From an uncultured Clostridia bacterium (GTDB taxonomy: Bacteria > Bacillota > Clostridia > Christensenellales > Borkfalkiaceae), in assembly GCA_904419075.1 (NCBI GenBank), contig CAJFQM010000002.1:124001-188000 (forward strand): a stretch of DNA of 64,000 nucleotides, read 5' to 3'. The notes beneath the pieces were generated by a model, which was given only the letters and a program-made list of their open reading frames with translations, made no database searches and was not told the origin of the DNA. This document shows, piece after piece, positions 42,932 to 51,181 of the stretch. Within the stretch, counting starts at the first letter, position 1. Each line of letters opens with the position of its first letter. The position numbers and the translations under genes were made by a program.

Positions 42932-43078
42932 TTAAAAGGGACGCAGGGGAAGAAAAGCGGGAATGACGGGCAGGTCGGAAAGGGGAAGGGACGGAAAGAG
43001 CAGAAAAGCTCCTGCAGCTACGAAAAAAACCGCGCATAAAAACATGAGCGCCGCAAAGGGCAAAAGATTTTTTTTCAT
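42932..43078 (-). CDS. possible small hydrophobic peptide, 48 residues
   Basis: The minus-strand frame from ATG 43078 to TAA 42932 encodes a Lys start (MKKN), a hydrophobic run (LLPFAALMFLCAVFFVAAGAFLL) and a Pro-rich tail. It looks like a signal-anchored or small membrane peptide and uses GC-rich codons like its non-HNH neighbours. AGGA is very close to the ATG, so initiation is doubtful. Too short for family assignment. Confidence 0.35.
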   Translation of the reverse strand: MKKNLLPFAALMFLCAVFFVAAGAFLLFPSLPLSDLPVIPAFLPLRPF

Positions 43079-43110
43079 GTCCTTATTTTGTGTAAAATCG
43101 CTTTCCGATA

Positions 43111-43139
43111 TTTACAAAAACAAAAAAGTGTGATATAAT
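43111..43139 (+). promoter_or_regulatory. promoter of galK-galM
   Basis: TTTACA (43111-43116) and extended -10 TGA-TATAAT (43134-43139), spacer 17. It leaves a leader of about 155 bases before galK, in which I recognise no riboswitch. Confidence 0.8.
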
Positions 43140-43301
43140 AAACGTGCATCCGAACCATATTCTTATAAAAGAGGAAAAAACTTCGGAACTTTCGCGGCTT
43201 TTTTTAAAAATAGCGGCGCGGATCGTTGAAAGATAAAATACGCTCGCGAAAGAGAACGCTTTGCGGAGTTGAAAAAACTGCCGAAGCGGGAGGAGGGGCT
43301 T

Positions 43302-44525
43302 TTGGATTATCGGATTTTATACGGCGAAACGGCCGCGGGCGTCCCCGAAGCACGATATCGTGCGGTCGCAAAAGGTTTCAGGGCGTTGAAGGGGTGTGAA
43401 CCCGAAGCGTTCTATTCCTCTTCGGGGCGGGCGGAAATTATCGGGAATCATACCGACCATAACGGCGGAAAAGTAATCGTCGCGGCGATTTCCTGCGATA
43501 TCGTGGCGGCGGTGAAACGCCGCGGGGACGGACTCGTTGAAATTGCTTCCAAAGGTTTTCGTCCCGTCCGTTTTCAGGTCTCGGACACGGCGCGAAAGCG
43601 CGCGGAGACGGGCAGGAGCGCTTCCCTTGCCCGCGGGGTTGCCGCAGGGATAGAAAGGCTCGGATACTCCCTCAAAGACTTCGGCGGCTTTTCCGCTTAT
43701 ACGGAGAGCACGGTATTCCGCGGCGCGGGGGTGTCTTCTTCCGCGGCTTTTGAAGTATTGATTGCGGAAATTTTCAACGATTTGCATTTGGACGGAAAAA
43801 TGACGCCTTCGGAAAAGGCGGAGGTCGGCCGTTTTGCCGAAAACGAGTATTTCGGAAAACCCTGCGGACTCCTGGATCAGTCCGGCGTCGCTTACGGCGG
43901 ACTGAATAAAATCGATTTCAGAAATTCGTCGGCTCCTTCCGTATCTTCTCTTCCTCTTCCGAAAGGATATAGTCTTGTCATTACGAATACGGGCGGTACC
44001 CATTCGGAACTGACGGAATATTATGCCGCAATCCGCGGCGAAATGTCGGAAGTGGCGGCTTTTTTCGGTAAAAAGACTCTTCGTGAAATCAATGAAAATT
44101 CGCTGTTGAACGCTCTTCCGAATCTTCGGAAGAAGGTCTCCGAACGGGCGATCTTGCGCGCGTTTCATTTTTTTGAGGAAAACGTTCGCGTCGATCGTGC
44201 GGCAGAGGCTCTGCGCCGCGGCGATATGTCCGTGTTTTTGAATTGCATGAAGGAAAGCGGCGAAAGCAGTCAGAAATATTTACAGAACTGTTTTGTTCCG
44301 AACAGCGATGTTCAGCCCGTTTCCCTCGCGTTGAAGCTGTCGGAAAAGCTGCTGAAAAACGGCGGGTACCGCCTGCACGGAGGCGGCTTCGCGGGAACGG
44401 TGCTCGCCTGCGTTTCCGATGCGGAAAAGGAAAAATATATCCGCGCAATGGCGCGCGTATTCGGGCGGGAAAACGTATTTCCCGCGGCGGTGAGAAAGGT
44501 CGGAACCATGCGCGTAAATTTTTGA
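43302..44525 (+). CDS. galK: galactokinase-family sugar kinase
   Basis: 407 residues from TTG 43302, which has GGAGGAGGGG immediately upstream; an earlier TTG at 43269 lacks spacing for a ribosome site. GHMP kinase motifs: substrate motif GRAEIIGNHTDHNGGKV, ATP motif GAGVSSSAAFEV, catalytic Asp in CGLLDQSG, and motif 3 LHGGGFAGTVLA. Classical galactokinases have GEHTDYNGG; the GNHTDHNGG form marks a divergent group, so the exact sugar could differ. The downstream galM supports galactose use. No galT or galE is present in the window. Confidence 0.85.
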   Translation: MDYRILYGETAAGVPEARYRAVAKGFRALKGCEPEAFYSSSGRAEIIGNHTDHNGGKVIVAAISCDIVAAVKRRGDGLVEIASKGFRPVRFQVSDTARKRAETGRSASLARGVAAGIERLGYSLKDFGGFSAYTESTVFRGAGVSSSAAFEVLIAEIFNDLHLDGKMTPSEKAEVGRFAENEYFGKPCGLLDQSGVAYGGLNKIDFRNSSAPSVSSLPLPKGYSLVITNTGGTHSELTEYYAAIRGEMSEVAAFFGKKTLREINENSLLNALPNLRKKVSERAILRAFHFFEENVRVDRAAEALRRGDMSVFLNCMKESGESSQKYLQNCFVPNSDVQPVSLALKLSEKLLKNGGYRLHGGGFAGTVLACVSDAEKEKYIRAMARVFGRENVFPAAVRKVGTMRVNF

Positions 44526-44669
44526 TTTTTATCGGCGGATAAAAAATCGAAAAACGGGACGTGTATGAAAATTTTCAAAGTGTATTTTTTGTGCGCGACC
44601 TCGACGGAAAATAGAATTAAAAAGTTGAAAAAATTTGACTGCGGAAGATTCCGCGTAAGGAGGATTTAT

Positions 44670-45728
44670 ATGACGAAAATTACAAAATCGGTATTTGACA
44701 AAATGCCCGACGGAAGAGAAGTATACGCTTATACTTTCGCGGACGGCGATAAAAGCATGAAGGTACTTTCTTTGGGCGGGATTATACAAAGTCTCGTCCT
44801 TCCCGATAAGGACGGCCGTCCGACGGACGTGCTTTTGGGGTATGATACCGTAAAGGGATATCTCGAAAACGGAGGCTATCTCTGCGCGCTCATCGGACGT
44901 TTCGGAAACCGTATCGACAAAGGGCATCTCGAAATCGACGGAAAAACGTACTCCCTCTATATCAACGACAGAAGCAATCACCTTCACGGCGGAAAAGAAG
45001 GCTTCGACAAAAAGCTCTGGGACGGAAAGATCGAGGGGGATAAATTGGAACTTTCCCTGTTCTCGCCCGACGGGGAGGAAAATTATCCGGGAAATCTCAA
45101 AGTGACGGTCGTATATACTTTTTCCGACGGCGTTCTGGGGATCGAATATACGGCGGTTTCCGATAAAAAGACGGCGATCAACCTCACCAATCACGCTTAT
45201 TTCAACCTGAGCGGAGAAGGGGATAAATGCACGATTTTGGATCATGAACTTTTCCTCGATGCTCCGTATATCGCTCCGACCGATTCCGAACTCATTCCCC
45301 ACGGGGAATTTTTGAGCGTGAAGGATACTCCGTTCGATTTCACGACGGCCAAAGAGGTCGGAAGGGACGACGGGCAGCGGACGACGAATAGGGACCTCTC
45401 TTACGGCGGCGGTTACGACCATTGTTTCATTTTCGATAAAAACCGCGACGTCTCTGAGCCTTACGGCGTTTTATACAGCCCCAAGAGCGGCATCGAAATG
45501 AAATGCTATACCGATATGCCCGCCGTGCAGTTCTATGCGGGAAACGGACTCGATCAGACGGGGAAAAAGGGACATTATTACGGCCGTTGCGGAGGGCTTT
45601 GCCTCGAAACGCAGGCGATCCCCAATAACGTCAACGTGCCCGCTTATGCGGAATACGGCTCTTCGATTGTTCCCGCGGGACAGGTTTACCATTTTACCGC
45701 CCGTTATGCCTTCGGCATCAGAAAGTAA
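44670..45728 (+). CDS. galM: aldose 1-epimerase (mutarotase)
   Basis: 352 residues from ATG 44670, preceded by AAGGAGG. Motifs GGIIQSLVLPDKDG, LIGRFGNRI, NHLHGG (catalytic region), LTNHAYFNLSG with the catalytic His, and a C-terminal ETQAIPN with the catalytic Glu. It interconverts alpha and beta aldose anomers, feeding the kinase encoded just upstream. The 144-base gap to galK has no terminator, so co-transcription is likely. Confidence 0.93.
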   Translation: MTKITKSVFDKMPDGREVYAYTFADGDKSMKVLSLGGIIQSLVLPDKDGRPTDVLLGYDTVKGYLENGGYLCALIGRFGNRIDKGHLEIDGKTYSLYINDRSNHLHGGKEGFDKKLWDGKIEGDKLELSLFSPDGEENYPGNLKVTVVYTFSDGVLGIEYTAVSDKKTAINLTNHAYFNLSGEGDKCTILDHELFLDAPYIAPTDSELIPHGEFLSVKDTPFDFTTAKEVGRDDGQRTTNRDLSYGGGYDHCFIFDKNRDVSEPYGVLYSPKSGIEMKCYTDMPAVQFYAGNGLDQTGKKGHYYGRCGGLCLETQAIPNNVNVPAYAEYGSSIVPAGQVYHFTARYAFGIRK

Positions 45729-45809
45729 AGTCGGTTGGCGGACGGCGGAAAGTATCGGGAAGTAAAAATATCCGAAAAATATCCGGCGAGCATCAAAAAA
45801 GAAAATTCC

Positions 45810-45839
45810 TTGACAACCTCGGCGGACGCGTGGTATAAT
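45810..45839 (+). promoter_or_regulatory. promoter of trpS
   Basis: TTGACA (45810-45815) and TATAAT (45834-45839), spacer 18. No T-box antiterminator motif is recognisable in the short 30-base leader. Confidence 0.85.
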
Positions 45840-45876
45840 ATCCCTCAAACGGATACTTCGGAAAGGAAAAATTTTT

Positions 45877-46926
45877 ATGAAAAATATCATTCTGACGGGC
45901 GACAGACCTACGGGAAAACTGCATATCGGGCATTACGTCGGGTCCTTGAAGCGCCGAGTAGAACTGCAAAACAGCGGAAAATACGATAAAATTTATATCA
46001 TGATTGCGGATGCGCAGGCACTCACCGACAATTTCGACAATCCTGAAAAGGTGCGTTCCAACGTCGCGGAAGTGGCGCTCGATTATTTCGCTTGCGGGAT
46101 CGATCCCGAAAAATCCACCGTCTTTATTCAATCCTATGTGACGGAACTTACGGAACTTACGTTCTATTACATGAATCTCGTCACCCTGTCGCGGTTGGAA
46201 CGCAATCCGACTGTAAAGGCGGAAATCAAACAGAAAAATTTCGGCGCTTCCCTGCCTATGGGATTTTTAACCTATCCGGTATCTCAGACGGCGGACATTA
46301 CTGCGTTTAAGGCCAATACCGTCCCCGTCGGAGAGGATCAGCTTCCCATGCTGGAACAGGCGCGGGAGATCGTGAGGAGCTTTAACGGCTTATACGGAGA
46401 GACCCTGACGGAGCCGAAGGCGGTTCTTCCCGAGAATAAATCCTGTCTTCGTCTGCCGGGAACGGACGGCATGGCAAAGATGAGCAAATCCTTGGGAAAT
46501 TGTATCTATCTTTCCGATTCGGCGGACGAAATCAAGCGGAAAGTCATGGGAATGTATACCGACCCCAATCACTTGAAAGTGAGCGATCCCGGCGACACGG
46601 AGCACAATCCCACGTTTATTTACCTCGACGCATTTTGCAGGGAAGAGCACTTTCAGCGGTATCTGCCCGAGTATGCGAACCTTGCGGAGATGAAAGCGCA
46701 TTACGAACGCGGAGGCCTCGGCGACATGAAGGTAAAGAAGTTTTTGAACGCGGTCATGCAGGAGACTTTGGAACCCATTCGCTTAAAGAGAGAAAAGCTG
46801 GCGGAGGATCTCCCTGCAATTTGGGACATTCTCTTCAAAGGCTGCAAAGAGGCCCGCGCCGCGGCGGCGGAAACGCTCTTGGAAGTCAGAAAAGCGATGA
46901 AAATAGATTATTTCTCCGGCATGTAA
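45877..46926 (+). CDS. trpS: tryptophanyl-tRNA synthetase
   Basis: 349 residues, class I synthetase. HIGH signature KLHIGHYVG, tryptophan pocket region [20 protein letters not shown] and KMSKS loop [10 protein letters not shown]. It charges tRNA-Trp. AAAGGA precedes ATG. Own consensus promoter and a terminator at 46970 make it monocistronic. Confidence 0.97.
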   Translation: MKNIILTGDRPTGKLHIGHYVGSLKRRVELQNSGKYDKIYIMIADAQALTDNFDNPEKVRSNVAEVALDYFACGIDPEKSTVFIQSYVTELTELTFYYMNLVTLSRLERNPTVKAEIKQKNFGASLPMGFLTYPVSQTADITAFKANTVPVGEDQLPMLEQAREIVRSFNGLYGETLTEPKAVLPENKSCLRLPGTDGMAKMSKSLGNCIYLSDSADEIKRKVMGMYTDPNHLKVSDPGDTEHNPTFIYLDAFCREEHFQRYLPEYANLAEMKAHYERGGLGDMKVKKFLNAVMQETLEPIRLKREKLAEDLPAIWDILFKGCKEARAAAAETLLEVRKAMKIDYFSGM

Positions 46927-46969
46927 TGATCGGTCGAAAGAGAAAGAATCAAAAAATCGGAAAAATTTT

Positions 46970-47008
46970 ACGGAGTCCTTGCGGATATGCGCGAGGACTC
47001 CGTTTTTT
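46970..47008 (+). terminator. intrinsic terminator of trpS
   Basis: CGGAGTCCT / AGGACTCCG stem around a GC-rich loop, followed by TTTTTT. Confidence 0.88.
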
Positions 47009-47067
47009 GCGGCGGACGAAGGGCGGTTTACGGACAAAAAGGCGCAATCGGGCATATACTGCTTATA

Positions 47068-47095
47068 AGCGGTACTCCGCATATACGGAGCCGCT
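47068..47095 (+). promoter_or_regulatory. stem-loop upstream of ZIP transporter gene
   Basis: AGCGG-TA-CTCCG pairs with CGGAG-CCGCT around CATATA. A TATACT at 47055-47060 would put the transcription start at 47067, so the mRNA could begin with this stem-loop. No clear -35 box. It may be a stability element or an operator for a metal regulator. Confidence 0.4.
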
Positions 47096-47124
47096 GTCAA
47101 GATAAAAAAGGAATGTATTTACCG

Positions 47125-47877
47125 ATGAATTTTTTGGAAAACCTTTCGCCTGTATGGCAGGCGTTGTTCGCGTCGTTATATACCTGTTTCATGACCGCGG
47201 CGGGGGCGAGCGTGATTTTCTTTTCCGATAAACCGAAAAAGGGATTTTCGGTGATTGCGGAAAGCTCCGCTGCGGGGATCATGCTGGCGGCGTCTTTCTT
47301 TTCTCTGCTCTCACCCGCGTTCGATTATCCCTGTGCCGTTCCGCCCTATGTCGCCGTGACTTTGGGCTTTTGTATCGGCGGCGCTTTTATCGTCCTTACC
47401 GACCGTCTCCTTTCCCGTTCCGAGAAAAGGGCGGAGAACGGCGGAAAAAGCGGCCTTTTATATACCGCGGTGACTTTGCACAATATTCCGGAGGGCATGG
47501 CGGTAGGCGTGGCTTTCGCCGGCGGCGGTCTCGTCCCGGCGGCTATGCTGGCTTTCGGAATCGGCGTACAGAATTTTCCCGAAGGGCTTTGCGTCGCCTG
47601 TCCTTTGCGCGCCCGCGGAATGAGCCGTAAAAAAAGTTTTTTCCTCTCCGTTCTTTCGGGCGCGGTGGAAATTCCCTCCGCCGTTTTGGGCGCTTTGGCA
47701 GCTACGTTTATCGGAAGTCTGATGCCTTGGGCGCTGGCTTTTGCCGCCGGGGCCATGGTGGCCGTAACGGCCGCCGAACTTATTCCCGAGAGCTTTTCGG
47801 AGAACAAATCTTTGGCGCTCGTCGGTCTATTGGCAGGCTTTGCTCTAATGATGCTCTTGGATACGGCTCTGGGCTGA
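47125..47877 (+). CDS. ZIP-family divalent metal transporter
   Basis: 250 residues from ATG 47125 (AAAGGA upstream; ATG 47113 is an alternative). About eight membrane helices. The metal-binding signature HNIPEGMAVGVAF in TM4 and QNFPEGLCVA in TM5 are present; the TM5 His of many ZIPs is replaced by Gln (QNFPEG), as in ZupT/GufA-type members. A charged loop (SRSEKRAENGGK) precedes TM4. It imports zinc, iron or manganese; selectivity is unclear. Confidence 0.88.
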   Translation: MNFLENLSPVWQALFASLYTCFMTAAGASVIFFSDKPKKGFSVIAESSAAGIMLAASFFSLLSPAFDYPCAVPPYVAVTLGFCIGGAFIVLTDRLLSRSEKRAENGGKSGLLYTAVTLHNIPEGMAVGVAFAGGGLVPAAMLAFGIGVQNFPEGLCVACPLRARGMSRKKSFFLSVLSGAVEIPSAVLGALAATFIGSLMPWALAFAAGAMVAVTAAELIPESFSENKSLALVGLLAGFALMMLLDTALG

Positions 47878-47987
47878 GAAAAAGAGCGGAGTAAAAATTC
47901 CCGAAAGGGGAACAAAGAGGAGAGCTTTTCAATCGAGGGGGAATTTACGGAAACGAAAAAGAAACTCGCCGAAAAACCTAAGGAAAT

Positions 47988-48057
47988 GAAAGAAGGGGCA
48001 AGTGACGGGAGAAAACTTTTTTTCGCCTGCGGCGGCCCCTTCTTTCGTTTGCTTTTT
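47988..48057 (+). terminator. large-loop hairpin between ZIP gene and dut
   Basis: GAAAGAAGGGGC (47988-47999) is perfectly complementary to GCCCCTTCTTTC (48035-48046), with a 35-base loop and a T-rich sequence after it. Its 3' edge abuts the dut -35 box. Confidence 0.55.
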
Positions 48058-48077
48058 CGTCCGTTATCTGATATAAT
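48049..48077 (+). promoter_or_regulatory. promoter of dut-trmB-adh-HAD unit
   Basis: TTGCTT (48049-48054) and extended -10 TGA-TATAAT (48072-48077), spacer 17. Confidence 0.75.
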
Positions 48078-48113
48078 AAATTTCGGATAAAATTTATTGT
48101 CGGGAGAAAAGAT

Positions 48114-48554
48114 ATGCCTACGATATCGGTGAAAAAACTTGACGAACGCGCGGTATTGCCCAAATACGGTTCCGCTTACGCGGCTGGCGCGGATTTATAT
48201 GCCGTGACCGACGGAGAAGTGAGCTTCCGTCCCGGAGAAACAAAGATGATTCGGACGGGGATTGCGGTGGAAATTCCCGAGGGATATGCGGGATTGGTAT
48301 ATGCGAGAAGCGGGCTCGCAAGCAAGCGCGGTCTTGCTCCCGCGAATAAAGTGGGCGTGATAGACGCGGATTATCGGGGCGAGGTTTTTGTCGCTCTCTA
48401 TAATCATTCGGATTCCGTCCAGACGATAGAGTGCGGAGAACGCATTGCGCAGCTCGTCGTCACTCCCTTTTTGAAGGCGGAATTTCAGGAAGCGGACGAG
48501 CTTTCCGATACGGTCCGCGGCGCGGGCGGATTCGGAAGCACGGGCAGAGGATGA
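48114..48554 (+). CDS. dut: dUTP pyrophosphatase
   Basis: 146 residues, trimeric dUTPase. All five motifs are in order: AGADLYA, ARSGLASKRG, NKVGVIDADYRGEV, ERIAQLVV and RGAGGFGSTG. It hydrolyses dUTP to dUMP and PPi, preventing uracil incorporation. GGGAG precedes ATG. First of four closely spaced genes. Confidence 0.97.
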   Translation: MPTISVKKLDERAVLPKYGSAYAAGADLYAVTDGEVSFRPGETKMIRTGIAVEIPEGYAGLVYARSGLASKRGLAPANKVGVIDADYRGEVFVALYNHSDSVQTIECGERIAQLVVTPFLKAEFQEADELSDTVRGAGGFGSTGRG

Positions 48555-48566
48555 GGAAAAGACGCC

Positions 48567-49259
48567 ATGTCCATGAGAATGAGAAAAAAACGCAATTTCG
48601 AAAGTCGTATGGAGGCCTGTAAAGACCTTCTTCTCGCGCGCGGAGCGGGCGGAATTCTCAACATGAAGGAAGCTGCGGAAAATTACCGTGCACTCGTCGA
48701 TTTTGCCGCCGTGTTCGGAAACGATTTCCCCGTAGAATTGGAAATCGGTTGCGGGAAAGGCGGTTTTATTTGCGCTCTTGCTAAAAAAAATCCGAATATC
48801 AACTATCTTGCGCTCGAAAAGATGAGCAACGTCATTTTGACGCCCATGGAGGAAGCGAAAAGGCAAGGAATAGAAAATATCCGCTTTCTTAATATCCGCG
48901 CCGAATGTCTGCCCTGCTATATTCCGGAAAATTCCCTCGGGAAAATTTATCTGAATTTTTCCACGCCGCTGCCGAAGCTCGGCTATGCGACGCAGAGACT
49001 CACGCATCGGAATTTTTTGGAGATTTATAAAAAACTTTTGAAAAAGGGCGGAAGAATTCTTCAAAAGACGGACAACAGGGACTTTTTTGAATTTTCCCTC
49101 GAAGAATATACCGCCTGCGGATTCCGTTTGGAAAAAGTCACTTACGATTTGCATAAAGACGGAAATCCCAAAGAAAATATCGTCACCGAATACGAGGCGA
49201 AGTTTATTTCTTCGGGACAACCTATCTGTGCGGTCGAAGCGGTATTGGAGGAGCATTGA
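48567..49259 (+). CDS. trmB: tRNA (guanine-N7-)-methyltransferase
   Basis: 230 residues. SAM motif VELEIGCGKGGFI, YLALEKMSN, IRFLNIRAE and the TrmB C-terminal KTDNRDFFEFS and TEYEAKF motifs. It methylates G46 of tRNA. The usual FSDPWPK active-site block reads FSTPLPK here, with the Asp and Trp replaced, which may affect activity. Lies 12 bases after dut and 6 before the alcohol dehydrogenase. Confidence 0.9.
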   Translation: MSMRMRKKRNFESRMEACKDLLLARGAGGILNMKEAAENYRALVDFAAVFGNDFPVELEIGCGKGGFICALAKKNPNINYLALEKMSNVILTPMEEAKRQGIENIRFLNIRAECLPCYIPENSLGKIYLNFSTPLPKLGYATQRLTHRNFLEIYKKLLKKGGRILQKTDNRDFFEFSLEEYTACGFRLEKVTYDLHKDGNPKENIVTEYEAKFISSGQPICAVEAVLEEH

Positions 49260-49265
49260 ACGGGC

Positions 49266-50393
49266 ATGGAAAAATCCTCTTTTGAATACACGTGGTACAT
49301 GCCGACGAAAATCGTTTCGGGTCGGGATTGCGTGAAAAATAACGCTATGCTTTTGTCTCCGCTCGGAAAACGCGCGTTGATCGTGACGGGAAAAAGCTCC
49401 GCGGCGAACGGTTCTCTCGCGGATATGTGTGCGACGCTGAGAGAAAACGGACAGGAATTTGAGGTGTTCGACGAGGTGACGCCCAATCCCGTTGTCGCCT
49501 GCGTACAGAAGGGCGCGGCGAAGGCGCGGGAAATGCATGCGGATTTTATCGTAGGGATCGGAGGAGGTTCTCCCATGGACGCCGCAAAGGCGATCGCCGC
49601 CCTCGCGAGACAGCCGAGGACGGACGAGGAAATTTTTTCGGGAGGTTGGAGCGAGGACATTCTTCCCGTCGCCGCGGTGCCGACTACGGCGGGCACGGGC
49701 AGCGAAGTCACTCCGTATGCGATCGTCACGAACGATTTCAAGAGAACGAAAACGAGCTTGTCTGCTCCCGAAATGTTTCCGAAACTCGCCTTCCTCGACG
49801 GGAAATACATGCTTTCCCTGCCCGAGAATACAACGATTCATACGGCGATAGACGCCCTCTCTCACGCAGTGGAGGGAATGTTCACGACAAAATCTACTCC
49901 GCAGGGAGACTTGGCCGCGCTCGAAAGCATCCGCTTGCTGTTCGGGATATTTCCGAAACTGCAAGTCTCTTCGGCGCTGTCTTTATCCGAAAGAGATACT
50001 TTGTTGTATGCTTCCATGCTGGCGGGGACGGTCATCGCGCAGGCGGGGACGACGGCAGTGCATACGCTCGGATACGCGCTCACGTATCATTACGGAACCG
50101 ATCACGGCGAGGCAAACGGCGTATTGCTCGGCGAAATGCTTGCGCTCGCAGAGGAGCGACTTCCCGAACGGACGGAAAAGATTCTCCGCGCCGCGGGAAC
50201 GAAAGACGCCGAAGAGTTCGGAAGAGTTTTGAAATTGCTGTTGAAAGAGCATATCAGGTATCCGCGCGAAGCGTTGATTCGGTATGCGGAAGAGGCGGCG
50301 GACAGTCCGAAACTGAAAGGAACAACTTATTTCAGGGATAAAGAGGATTTGCTGCGCATTTATTTGAAGAGCGATATTGTAAAGGAAGCATAA
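49266..50393 (+). CDS. iron-containing (group III) alcohol dehydrogenase
   Basis: 375 residues. NAD-binding GIGGGSPMDAAK, PTTAGTGSEVTP, and metal-binding His residues in DALSHAVEG, AVHTLGYALTYHYG and DHGEANGVLL. Family members reduce aldehydes such as acetaldehyde or butyraldehyde, or oxidise diols. In an anaerobe this fits NAD(P)H re-oxidation during fermentation. Specific substrate unknown. It is translationally packed between trmB and the HAD gene. Confidence 0.92.
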   Translation: MEKSSFEYTWYMPTKIVSGRDCVKNNAMLLSPLGKRALIVTGKSSAANGSLADMCATLRENGQEFEVFDEVTPNPVVACVQKGAAKAREMHADFIVGIGGGSPMDAAKAIAALARQPRTDEEIFSGGWSEDILPVAAVPTTAGTGSEVTPYAIVTNDFKRTKTSLSAPEMFPKLAFLDGKYMLSLPENTTIHTAIDALSHAVEGMFTTKSTPQGDLAALESIRLLFGIFPKLQVSSALSLSERDTLLYASMLAGTVIAQAGTTAVHTLGYALTYHYGTDHGEANGVLLGEMLALAEERLPERTEKILRAAGTKDAEEFGRVLKLLLKEHIRYPREALIRYAEEAADSPKLKGTTYFRDKEDLLRIYLKSDIVKEA

Positions 50394-50394
50394 G

Positions 50395-51021
50395 ATGGTC
50401 GAAAATATTATTTTGGATGTGGACGGAACCTTGTGGGACAGTTCGGAGACGATTACAAAGAGTTGGAACGAAGTCTATCGCCGCCGCGGACTTTCGAGAA
50501 GGTTTACCGTGGAAGAGGTCAATTCGTATATGGGGAAACTTCCTTCCGAAATCGCGGAGGAGCTTTGCGGGGGACTGTCGGAAAAAGAACGAAACGATAT
50601 TGTGGAAGATTGCATGAACACTCAGCTCAAACTGCTCGAAAAAGAGGGCGGAAAGTTATACCCGGGCGTATTTGAAACCTTAAAGCGGCTGTCCGGTCGT
50701 TATGAAATTTTTATCGTCAGCAATTGCGGGTGCGGATATATCGAAAAATTATTTTCTTTTACCGGAATCGGCCCGTTCGTCAAGGATTATTTATGCGCGG
50801 GAATGACGGGAAAAAATAAAGGCGAAAACTTAAAACTTCTCATGGAAAAAGAAAATTTGAAAAATTGCGTCTATGTAGGGGATACCCGCATGGACGAGGT
50901 CGCTTGCCGCTATGCGGGGATTCCTTTTATATGGGCTGCTTACGGGTTCGGAAAAACCGAAAAACCCGACGCGGTTTTGTATTCTTTCTCCGATCTCGAA
51001 AAGACCATTTTGACGCTTTGA
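50395..51021 (+). CDS. HAD-superfamily phosphatase, phosphoglycolate-phosphatase-like
   Basis: 208 residues. HAD motifs: I LDVDGTLWD, II IVSNC, III Lys in MTGKNKGENL, IV VGDTRMDEVACRYAG. A helical cap domain lies at about residues 15-85. It dephosphorylates a small metabolite, possibly phosphoglycolate. The ATG begins one base after the alcohol dehydrogenase stop, so the pair is coupled. Confidence 0.87.
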   Translation: MVENIILDVDGTLWDSSETITKSWNEVYRRRGLSRRFTVEEVNSYMGKLPSEIAEELCGGLSEKERNDIVEDCMNTQLKLLEKEGGKLYPGVFETLKRLSGRYEIFIVSNCGCGYIEKLFSFTGIGPFVKDYLCAGMTGKNKGENLKLLMEKENLKNCVYVGDTRMDEVACRYAGIPFIWAAYGFGKTEKPDAVLYSFSDLEKTILTL

Positions 51022-51074
51022 AAATTTATACGGAGAAAAAGTCAAAAAAATCCAAAAAAATTTTTTCTTAACTA

Positions 51075-51103
51075 TTGAAAAAGCTCGGAATTTGTGATAT
51101 AAT
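51075..51103 (+). promoter_or_regulatory. promoter of degenerate hydrogenase-like gene
   Basis: TTGAAA (51075-51080) and extended -10 TGA-TATAAT (51098-51103), spacer 17. About 75 bases before the GTG start. Confidence 0.82.
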
Positions 51104-51181
51104 AAAACCAATATAGATTTGCAGAAAACGGAATCGGTAAAAATATTGCAATTCCGTCGGGAAAACAAGGAGGATTTAAAG

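Noticed and set aside
45840-45876. T-box leader controlling trpS
   Set aside because: The leader is only about 30 bases; no T-box sequence or terminator is present.
48195-49964. 589-codon minus-strand frame across dut, trmB and the alcohol dehydrogenase
   Set aside because: It spans three recognised genes and is rich in Arg, Phe and His, typical of an antisense shadow; no ribosome site or known motif.
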